Shown here: positions 7,779 through 12,526 of the stretch, piece after piece | Layout of the letters: every line of letters begins with the position of its first letter | How positions within the stretch are numbered: the stretch's first letter is position 1 | NCBI GenBank assembly: GCA_009843725.1 | Contig: VYCX01000435.1 | Coordinates: 1-12,526, forward strand | Direction: 5' to 3' | Length of the DNA stretch: 12,526 bases | Origin: Boseongicola sp. SB0675_bin_26 | Lineage (GTDB): Bacteria; Pseudomonadota; Alphaproteobacteria; Rhodobacterales; Rhodobacteraceae | Program-made: the position numbers and the translations under genes | The notes under the pieces: generated by a model | What the model saw: only the letters and a program-made list of their open reading frames with translations | Told to the model about the DNA's origin: nothing | The model's database searches: none

Positions 7779-8249
7779 TCAGGGCGTCCGATGACGCTCA
7801 ATGCCGCGTTCATCCACGGCTTCGTCCGAGAGCTCCTCGCATTCTCCGTCGACCACATCCGTTTCCGGCGGCCGGGCAGGGGCCCCATAGGCAAATTCCT
7901 GCACGACCAGCCGGTCCCTTGCGAAGCGGAAGGCAGCGCTGCGCACCGCCGGGACCATCATGGAGAGCCCGATCGTGTCAGTAAGGAACCCAGGCGTCAG
8001 CAGAAGAGCGCCGGAAAAGAGAATCATGGCGCCATGGGCAAGGGGTTCGGTCGGATCCTTCAGATCGTGAAGGCTGTCACGCAGTTCGGACAGCACCAGA
8101 AGGCCTTGGCTGCGGACGAGGGCAGCCCCCAGCACCGCGGTCAGAATCACGATGGCCAGTGTCAGGCCGAGGCCGATGGCGCCGCCTACCTGTATGAACA
8201 GGGCGATTTCGCACAGCGGCACCAGCAGAAAAAGCAAGAACAGGCGCAT
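7779..8249 (-). CDS. fxsA: FxsA-family membrane protein
   Basis: FxsA is an inner-membrane protein of unclear physiological role; in E. coli extra copies relieve exclusion of phage T7 by the F plasmid. The 156-residue product has hydrophobic segments at about 2-18, 22-46 and 72-100, with the typical family stretch SGALLLTPGFLTDTIGLSMM (79-98). The C-terminus (about 120-156) is acidic, soluble and unconserved. A second ATG two codons upstream (8255) is possible, but the Shine-Dalgarno GGAGG sits 8 bases before 8249 and only 2 before 8255. It is divergent from the Tim44-domain gene and runs into secB. The open frame continues upstream antisense to the Tim44 gene, which I regard as a shadow. Confidence 0.9.
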   Translation of the reverse strand: MRLFLLFLLVPLCEIALFIQVGGAIGLGLTLAIVILTAVLGAALVRSQGLLVLSELRDSLHDLKDPTEPLAHGAMILFSGALLLTPGFLTDTIGLSMMVPAVRSAAFRFARDRLVVQEFAYGAPARPPETDVVDGECEELSDEAVDERGIERHRTP

Positions 8250-8257
8250 GCGCATTT

Positions 8258-8262
8258 CCTCC
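8258..8262 (-). promoter_or_regulatory. Ribosome binding site GGAGG deciding the fxsA start
   Basis: The spacing of 8 bases to the ATG at 8249, against 2 bases to the ATG at 8255, favours the shorter protein. Confidence 0.7.
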
Positions 8263-8277
8263 ATTGAAGGCATCAGG

Positions 8278-8306
8278 TGGACTCGGACACCAACTCGCCC
8301 TACATA
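8278..8306 (+). promoter_or_regulatory. Weak promoter candidate for the Tim44-domain gene in the divergent gap
   Basis: TGGACT (8278-8283) and TACATA (8301-8306) are separated by 17 bases and point to the gene at 8353. The -10 falls in a small palindrome ACATATGT (8302-8309), so a divergent fxsA promoter may share this spot. Agreement with the consensus is modest. Confidence 0.28.
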
Positions 8307-8352
8307 TGTGTCCTGTCGACCGAAATCCAATTCCTTGTCGTTGAGAGGCCGA

Positions 8353-9006
8353 ATGAGTTCTTCAATATTCCAGCTTCTGGTCCTTGCTGGCGTTGCCTTG
8401 TTCCTGATCTTCAAGTTGCGAAGCGTCCTGGGAACGAGAAGGGGGTTTGAAAAGCCCCCGGTTGTCGGGGGCAGCGCCCGAACGCGGCCGGAGTTCGATG
8501 TCATCGAGGGCGGACCGGATCCTGACATCACCGACTTTGTCGAGGACGGATCGACCAGCGCCAAGGCGTTGGCGGCCATGAAGGAGGCCGAGCCCGGATT
8601 CATGGTCGCAACTTTCCTGGAAGGCGCACGCGAGGCCTTCGAGATGATTCTCATGGCATTCGAAAACGGCGACCTCTCGGAAGTGGAAGGCCTGATTTCC
8701 GACGATATCGAAAGGTCGTTCGCTCCCATTTTCGTTGCCCGCCGCGAGCGCCGGGTCACGGTTGAGGCGAGCCTTGTGGCAATTCGTGACGTCACGCTGA
8801 AGGAAGCCGCTTTCGATGCGGATTCCAGCCTGGCCGAAATGACGGTTCGCTTCGTCTGCGAACTGACCTCCGTTGTGAAAGACGACGTGGGCAAGGTCGT
8901 TGAAGGCGATCCAAACGAGATCAAGCGCCAGAAGCACGTCTGGACCTTTGCACTGACCATGGGTGAAAATGACCCTAACTGGCAGCTGGCCGCCACGATG
9001 GAATGA
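8353..9006 (+). CDS. Tim44-domain membrane-anchored protein (TimA-like)
   Basis: This is the bacterial relative of mitochondrial Tim44, an inner-membrane-tethered protein of uncertain function in alphaproteobacteria, thought to concern the membrane or export. The 217-residue product has one N-terminal transmembrane segment (about 5-21), a low-complexity linker (about 25-75), and a C-terminal Tim44-like domain (about 80-215). That domain shows FLEGAREAFEMILMAFENGD, LISDDIERSF, and VWTFALTMGENDPNWQLAA at the end. The start at 8353 has GAGAGG about 5 bases upstream and gives the expected short N-terminus before the membrane segment; the frame is open further upstream but not family-like. The stop overlaps a 45-codon ORF by an ATGA. 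The neighbourhood secB-fxsA-Tim44 is conserved in the class. Confidence 0.9.
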   Translation: MSSSIFQLLVLAGVALFLIFKLRSVLGTRRGFEKPPVVGGSARTRPEFDVIEGGPDPDITDFVEDGSTSAKALAAMKEAEPGFMVATFLEGAREAFEMILMAFENGDLSEVEGLISDDIERSFAPIFVARRERRVTVEASLVAIRDVTLKEAAFDADSSLAEMTVRFVCELTSVVKDDVGKVVEGDPNEIKRQKHVWTFALTMGENDPNWQLAATME

Positions 9007-9140
9007 AGCGCCTTTCGGCCGCTGCTTCCCCTGAGTTGGCGCGTGCGCAAGTCAGCGAAATCCGTTCGCGCGCGAGGCATTCCCTGATCATGAGCGGAGC
9101 GGCGTTGACGGAGGATGCGGCACCGGCTGGTCGGCAATGA
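9003..9140 (+). CDS. Hypothetical small ORF coupled between the Tim44 and Smr genes
   Basis: The start forms an ATGA overlap with the Tim44-gene stop and the stop (TGA) forms an ATGA overlap with the Smr start, so the 45-codon frame exactly bridges two real genes. The product begins MKRLSAAASPEL, is rich in alanine and arginine, and has no signal peptide, membrane segment or domain that I recognise. About 30 of 45 third codon positions are G or C by my count, in line with a real gene but not proof. The Smr gene lacks a Shine-Dalgarno close to its ATG, so translational coupling through this ORF would explain how it is read. As I recall, the lytic transglycosylase gene mltA often occupies this position in relatives; this could be a remnant of it, but I see no mltA motif. 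Confidence 0.5.
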   Translation: MKRLSAAASPELARAQVSEIRSRARHSLIMSGAALTEDAAPAGRQ

Positions 9141-9712
9141 GTCGAAAGACCCGCGTCCTGAGTCCCGAGGAGGAACGCCTTTGGCAAAGCGTTGCAGGTG
9201 GCGCCAAGCCGCTCGAAAAGAATCGGGCGCGAAAGATCCCGCAGGAACTTCCGAAGAAACGGCAGCGACCGAACGCAAAGGAGGCCTTTGAGATTCCCGA
9301 GTTTCGCGTCGGCGAGAAGGCTGCGTCTTCTCCAGTCGCGATGCCGGGTTCCAGCCGAACAGCGATTCGCATGGACCAAAGGAAATTCACGCGCATGAAG
9401 CAAGGGAAGACCGAGCCGGATGTGCGGATCGATCTCCACGGAAAGACGGTCGCAGAAGGGAGGGCGGCGCTCGTTTCGTTTCTGCTCAGCGCGCATCGGA
9501 AAGGGCATCGAACCGTTCTTGTGATCACAGGCAAGGGCCGCGAGAGAAACGATGCCGGACCGATCCCGCAAAGGCCCGGGATCCTCCGTCAACAGCTCCC
9601 GCAATGGGTTTCGAGCGCGCCGTTAGACCAGATCGTGCTTCAGTGCACCGAAGCCCATCCGCGACATGGGGGATCCGGGGCCTTTTATGTCTATCTTGCG
9701 CGGTGCCGGTGA
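9137..9712 (+). CDS. Smr-domain protein
   Basis: The 191-residue product has a basic N-terminal region with the conserved opening LSPEEERLWQSVAGGAKPL (8-26) and a C-terminal Smr (MutS2 C-terminal-like) domain at about 95-190. The domain shows RIDLHGKT (97-104, DLHG core), VITGKGRER (129-137), PGILRQQLPQWV and HGGSGAFYVYLAR (177-189). Smr domains are nucleic-acid endonuclease or binding modules; the role of this stand-alone form is not settled. The start is set by the family N-terminus, with no near Shine-Dalgarno; it overlaps the small ORF upstream by 4 bases. It ends 90 bases before the convergent hslU. Confidence 0.92.
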   Translation: MSRKTRVLSPEEERLWQSVAGGAKPLEKNRARKIPQELPKKRQRPNAKEAFEIPEFRVGEKAASSPVAMPGSSRTAIRMDQRKFTRMKQGKTEPDVRIDLHGKTVAEGRAALVSFLLSAHRKGHRTVLVITGKGRERNDAGPIPQRPGILRQQLPQWVSSAPLDQIVLQCTEAHPRHGGSGAFYVYLARCR

Positions 9713-9756
9713 GGGGCCAATGAAATTTGTGATCACGAAAGAGGACTGAGTGGCGA

Positions 9757-9776
9757 GGCGGCGTTCGTCAGCCGCC
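9757..9776. terminator. Possible hairpin between convergent Smr gene and hslU
   Basis: GGCGGC and GCCGCC form a 6-bp stem around an 8-base loop, in the 90-base gap between convergent genes. There is no T-tract on either side, so it would not be a classical intrinsic terminator. The rest of the gap (9713-9802) shows nothing else. Confidence 0.35.
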
Positions 9777-9802
9777 GCCGCGGCGCGTCGCACGGGCGGC
9801 GT

Positions 9803-11113
9803 TCAGAGGATGTAGCGACTCATGTCGGAACCCTTCATGAGTTCGCCAAGATGCTCTTCCACAAACCCGGCGTCTACCGTGACCGAACTGCCGGGCTGAT
9901 CGGGTGCAGCAAAGGACAAGTCCTCGAACACGCGTTCGAGAACCGTGTACAGGCGCCGCGCCCCAATGTCCTCGACGGACTGATTCACGTCCGCCGCGAT
10001 TCGGGCCAGCGCGGCAATGCCGTCGTCACTGAACGACACGTCGACGTCTTCTGTCGCCATCAGCGCGGAATACTGGCGCGTCAATGCGTTGTCGGTTTCC
10101 GTCAGGATGCGCACGAAATCCTGTTCGGTGAGGGCGCGCAAGCTGACGCGGATCGGCAGACGGCCCTGCAGCTCCGGCAAGAGGTCGGACGGCTTCGCAA
10201 CGTGAAACGCCCCGGATGCAATGAACAGGATATGGTCCGTCTTGACGGGACCGTGCCTGGTGGAGACGGTCGTGCCCTCGATGAGGGGCAGGAGGTCCCG
10301 CTGCACGCCTTCGCGGGAAACGTCCGCCCCCCGCGTCTCGGAACGGGCCGTGACCTTGTCGATCTCGTCGAGGAAGACGATTCCGTCTTCCTCGACCGCA
10401 CGGAGCGCCTGCTTGGCGATCGCTTCGTCATCGAGCAGCCTGTCCCCTTCTTCACCGACCAGAACCTCGTAGGATTGCGCCACGGTCATTGACTTCTTCA
10501 CCTTGCGGTCGGAGAAGCCCTTGCCGAAAATGCTGCCCAGATCAATGGCGAGACCGCCCTGTCCGGGCGGCAGTCCGGGAATCTCCATGCCGGAGAACGG
10601 ACTTGACTGGTCCTGAACCTCCAGCTCGATCTCCGTGTCGTCCAGTTCGCCGCTCGTGAGCTTCCTGCGGAACATTTCGCGGGTTTGTTCGCGGGCGCCC
10701 TCGCCGGCGATCGCGTCGAGCACGCGATCCTCGGCCGCGCGCCGCGCCCTTTCCTTGACCTCGTCGCGCATGTGATCCCGCGTCATGTTGATCGACGCCT
10801 CGACCAGGTCCCGGACAATCTGCTCCACGTCCCGGCCCACATATCCGACTTCAGTGAACTTCGTGGCCTCGACCTTCAGAAACGGCGCCTTCGCGAGCCG
10901 CGCCAGGCGGCGGGAAATCTCCGTCTTTCCAACCCCGGTCGGCCCGATCATCAGGATGTTCTTCGGATAGACCTCGTCGCGTATGTCATCAGCCAGCCGC
11001 TTTCGCCGCCACCGGTTCCTGAGCGCAACGGCCACGGCGCGCTTTGCGTCTCTCTGTCCGACAATGAAGCGGTCAAGTTCCGAGACGATTTCCCTGGGCG
11101 TGAGGTCAGTCAT
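9803..11113 (-). CDS. hslU: HslU (ClpY), ATPase subunit of the HslUV protease
   Basis: HslU is the AAA+ unfoldase that feeds substrates to the HslV peptidase. The 436-residue protein has Walker A GPTGVGKT (57-64), the pore loop GYVG (90-93), the family-specific inserted I-domain (roughly 110-240), Walker B IVFLDEID (245-252), the block [20 protein letters not shown], sensor and arginine residues in [18 protein letters not shown], and the conserved tail SRYIL that docks into HslV. The ATG at 11113 is preceded by a strong AAGGAG (11119-11124) with 5 bases spacing; the 37 residues of open frame upstream are not family-like. Unusually for this pair, hslV is not directly adjacent: a rightward DM13 gene lies between. 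A heat-shock-type promoter candidate sits directly upstream. Confidence 0.97.
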   Translation of the reverse strand: MTDLTPREIVSELDRFIVGQRDAKRAVAVALRNRWRRKRLADDIRDEVYPKNILMIGPTGVGKTEISRRLARLAKAPFLKVEATKFTEVGYVGRDVEQIVRDLVEASINMTRDHMRDEVKERARRAAEDRVLDAIAGEGAREQTREMFRRKLTSGELDDTEIELEVQDQSSPFSGMEIPGLPPGQGGLAIDLGSIFGKGFSDRKVKKSMTVAQSYEVLVGEEGDRLLDDEAIAKQALRAVEEDGIVFLDEIDKVTARSETRGADVSREGVQRDLLPLIEGTTVSTRHGPVKTDHILFIASGAFHVAKPSDLLPELQGRLPIRVSLRALTEQDFVRILTETDNALTRQYSALMATEDVDVSFSDDGIAALARIAADVNQSVEDIGARRLYTVLERVFEDLSFAAPDQPGSSVTVDAGFVEEHLGELMKGSDMSRYIL

Positions 11114-11134
11114 ATGCGCTCCTTGCAAGTCCCG

Positions 11135-11165
11135 CCTATCTAGGAATGTTACAGGAAAACGCAAG
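11135..11165 (-). promoter_or_regulatory. RpoH (sigma-32)-type promoter candidate for hslU
   Basis: On the minus strand CTTG (11162-11165) is followed after 17 bases by CCTAGATAGG (11135-11144). The alphaproteobacterial heat-shock consensus as I recall it is CTTG, 17-18 bases, CYTATNTNNG; the match has one mismatch in the -10. Transcription would start about 15-20 bases before the hslU ATG, and the ribosome binding site fits in between. Confidence 0.5.
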
Positions 11166-11268
11166 CGGATCACGGCACATGACGTTGGCGTTGTCCATGA
11201 TGACAGGGACGCCGCGCCATGCAATCAGGCTCATGGACCAATTCCTGAAGGCGAGGAGAGAGGACATC

Positions 11269-11640
11269 ATGACTGATCGCCGCACATTTCTGGTTTCGCT
11301 TCCGGCCGCAGGCCTGAGCTTTGGCCTGGCTTGGGCCCAGAGCGCCCGCACCGGAATGTTTTCCGGGCGCTCGAACCACGAGACCACAGGCACCGCCATC
11401 CTGGACGGCAGGACACTGACGCTCGGTGACGACTTTGTTCTGGACCGCGCACCCGATCCCGTCGTGGGCCTCGGGCGCGACGGCAGATGGGATCCGGACA
11501 CGTACATGGGCGAACTCATGCAGAAGAGGGGACGGCAGGTCTACACCTTGCCGGCCGGCATAGATGCAGCGGACTACAACGAAGCGTATATCTGGTGTCG
11601 TGCGGCGGATGTCCCGCTTGGCATCGCGCCGCTGAGCTGA
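11269..11640 (+). CDS. Exported DM13-domain protein with Tat-type signal peptide
   Basis: The 123-residue product begins MTDRRTFLVSLPAAGLSFGL, a twin-arginine (RRTFL) signal peptide with likely cleavage after AWA (21-23). The mature part resembles a DM13 domain: GTAILDGRTLTLGDDFVLDRAPDP (41-64) and the ending YIWCRAADVPLGIAPL (107-122) with its single cysteine (110). DM13 domains have been proposed to act in extracellular electron transfer with a redox-active cysteine; the actual role here is unknown. Tat export would suggest folding, perhaps cofactor loading, before transport. The ATG is preceded by GAGGAGAGAGG 5-15 bases upstream; the frame is open upstream to 11146 but without family support. 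It runs opposite to hslV and hslU and separates them. Confidence 0.8.
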   Translation: MTDRRTFLVSLPAAGLSFGLAWAQSARTGMFSGRSNHETTGTAILDGRTLTLGDDFVLDRAPDPVVGLGRDGRWDPDTYMGELMQKRGRQVYTLPAGIDAADYNEAYIWCRAADVPLGIAPLS

Positions 11641-11648
11641 GTCCGGTT

Positions 11649-11672
11649 GCGCCGCCGCTGATCCGGCGGCGC
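11649..11672. terminator. Strong hairpin between convergent DM13 gene and hslV
   Basis: GCGCCGCCG and CGGCGGCGC form a perfect 9-bp GC-only stem around the loop CTGATC, 9 bases after the DM13 stop and in the gap before the hslV stop. It could end transcription from both sides. No T-tract follows, so termination efficiency is uncertain. Confidence 0.55.
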
Positions 11673-11718
11673 CCGAACGGCTTGAAGCAGGATCGCGGCA
11701 GACGCGGTCCGGCGCTCG

Positions 11719-12267
11719 CTATATGACCTCAACCGTCAGGTTGCCGTTGGTGTAGACGCATATGTCTGCGGCGATTTCCATCGCCTTTCGTGCAATCTCT
11801 TCGGCACCGAGCTCGCCATCCATCAGCGCCCGGGCCGCGGCAGCCGCATAGTTTCCGCCCGAGCCGATGGCCGCCACGTCGTGCTCGGGCTCGAGCACGT
11901 CGCCCGCGCCAGTGACAACGTAAAGCGCGGATCCGTCGGTGACGATCAGCATCGCTTCAAGCTTCTGCAGGAACTTGTCCGTTCGCCAGTCCTTGGCCAG
12001 GTCAACGCAGGCCCGCTGCAACTTGCCCGGCGCCGCCTCGAGTTTCGCTTCCAACCGCTCCAGAAGCGTGAATGCATCCGCTGTCGAGCCGGCAAACCCG
12101 GCGACAACTTCATGGCCGCCCGGTCTCATCCGGCGCACCTTCGTCGCGGATCCCTTGATCACTGTATCGCCCAGGCTCACTTGCCCGTCGCCCGCGACAA
12201 CAACCTCGCCGTCCTTCCTGACACCGATGATCGTGGTGCCGTGCCAGCCCGGGTTCCTGTGCGTCAT
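11719..12267 (-). CDS. hslV: HslV (ClpQ), peptidase subunit of the HslUV protease
   Basis: HslV is the proteasome-beta-like threonine peptidase that forms the proteolytic core with HslU. The 182-residue precursor has a 10-residue propeptide ending in HG, exposing the catalytic Thr11 of TTIIGVRK. Family blocks [48 protein letters not shown] and [15 protein letters not shown] are all present, as is the end [16 protein letters not shown]. The start has a strong AGGAGG 6 bases upstream. Leftward like hslU, but 605 bases separate the hslV stop from the hslU start because the DM13 gene intervenes. It follows trxA on the same strand after 167 bases. Confidence 0.97.
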   Translation of the reverse strand: MTHRNPGWHGTTIIGVRKDGEVVVAGDGQVSLGDTVIKGSATKVRRMRPGGHEVVAGFAGSTADAFTLLERLEAKLEAAPGKLQRACVDLAKDWRTDKFLQKLEAMLIVTDGSALYVVTGAGDVLEPEHDVAAIGSGGNYAAAAARALMDGELGAEEIARKAMEIAADICVYTNGNLTVEVI

Positions 12268-12288
12268 CGTCGTCCTCCTAACCCACGA

Positions 12289-12302
12289 ACGCGCATGCGC
12301 GT
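12289..12302. promoter_or_regulatory. 14-bp perfect palindrome upstream of hslV
   Basis: ACGCGCATGCGCGT is a perfect palindrome 22 bases before the hslV start, just upstream of its ribosome binding site. It could be an operator or simply a GC-rich chance palindrome. No clear promoter was found in the 12268-12434 gap. Confidence 0.25.
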
Positions 12303-12434
12303 GAAGACTGCGGAATCAGGCCTGAAGCAACTGCGCCGAACACCCTTCGGCAAGACCGGACCCTTGCATGACGGAGCGCCATACGGTCACCGGTCGAGAT
12401 TTTGCACAGCGCAGCAAGCCTGCGGCGCCCGGCC

Positions 12435-12526
12435 TCAGATTGATTCGTCGATCCAGCCCTTCAACACGGACTTTGTCGCCGCGCCGGTCTTGTTGGAGAC
12501 AACCTCGCCATCCTTGAACAGGAAAA
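12435..12526 (-). CDS. trxA: Thioredoxin, C-terminal fragment (5' part outside window)
   Basis: Only the last 29 codons lie in the window. They read FLFKDGEVVSNKTG, then AATKSVLKGWIDESI and stop, which matches the final beta-strand and helix of thioredoxin (compare LLLFKNGEV and the closing helix in E. coli TrxA). The active-site CGPC would lie beyond the right edge, so the family is clear but whether it is the main thioredoxin is not. It is transcribed towards hslV. Confidence 0.85.
   Translation of the reverse strand, partial: FLFKDGEVVSNKTGAATKSVLKGWIDESI

Noticed and set aside
8250..9278. Long open frame antisense to the Tim44-domain gene, continuous with fxsA
   Set aside because: The extra residues resemble no FxsA N-terminus, and the interval is explained by the plus-strand Tim44 gene and by the fxsA start with its own GGAGG; it is a GC-rich shadow frame.
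9720..9749. Nine-codon frame starting MKFVITKED after the Smr gene
   Set aside because: Too short and without any supporting signal.
10194..10209. Second parS-like sequence (ACGTGAAAC) in hslU
   Set aside because: Only half of the palindrome matches; it encodes the conserved FHVA of HslU.
12410..12424. Hairpin CGCAG/CTGCG after trxA as a terminator
   Set aside because: The stem is only 5 bp and has no T-tract.
1..12526. CRISPR arrays, insertion sequences, tRNA or rRNA genes
   Set aside because: None seen on either strand; all larger intervals are accounted for by housekeeping genes.

Overview
The window is ordinary core chromosome of an alphaproteobacterium, most likely from the Rhodobacterales or a close relative. 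This rests on gene order (mnmG-mnmE-rho-hemJ on one side, maf-aroE-coaE-dnaQ on the other, then secB, fxsA, a Tim44-domain gene, Smr, hslU, hslV, trxA), on a moderately high GC content, and on a parS site built into the start of mnmG. No mobile element, CRISPR array, tRNA or rRNA gene is visible.

Layout. Positions 1-4125 hold four leftward genes: mnmG (cut by the window edge), mnmE, rho and hemJ. Positions 4126-4531 are a gene-free stretch with DnaA boxes, an AT-rich patch and clustered GANTC sites; I read it as the probable chromosomal replication origin. Positions 4532-7245 are a tightly coupled rightward operon (maf, aroE, coaE, dnaQ). It meets the leftward pair fxsA-secB (7238-8249) end to end. 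A Tim44-domain gene, a 45-codon small ORF and an Smr-domain gene run rightward from 8353 to 9712, joined by ATGA overlaps. From 9803 to the end the leftward genes hslU, hslV and trxA (cut by the edge) are interrupted by one rightward gene for an exported DM13-domain protein.

How it fits together. All genes next to the putative origin are transcribed away from it, as expected for genes co-oriented with two diverging replication forks. A perfect 16-bp parS sits about 3.3 kb from it, in the mnmE-mnmG junction, so replication initiation and ParB loading appear close together. The other genes are housekeeping: tRNA wobble uridine modification (MnmE with MnmG), transcription termination (Rho), haem synthesis (HemJ), aromatic amino acids (AroE), CoA (CoaE), replication proofreading (DnaQ), export (SecB), and the heat-shock protease HslUV.

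The most interesting points are the origin candidate with a DnaA box sharing a base with the maf start codon, the parS/mnmG overlap, a possibly undescribed small ORF coupled between the Tim44 and Smr genes, and the DM13 gene that splits hslV from hslU, with a heat-shock-type promoter candidate directly in front of hslU. I saw no clear sign of a wholly new multi-gene system.
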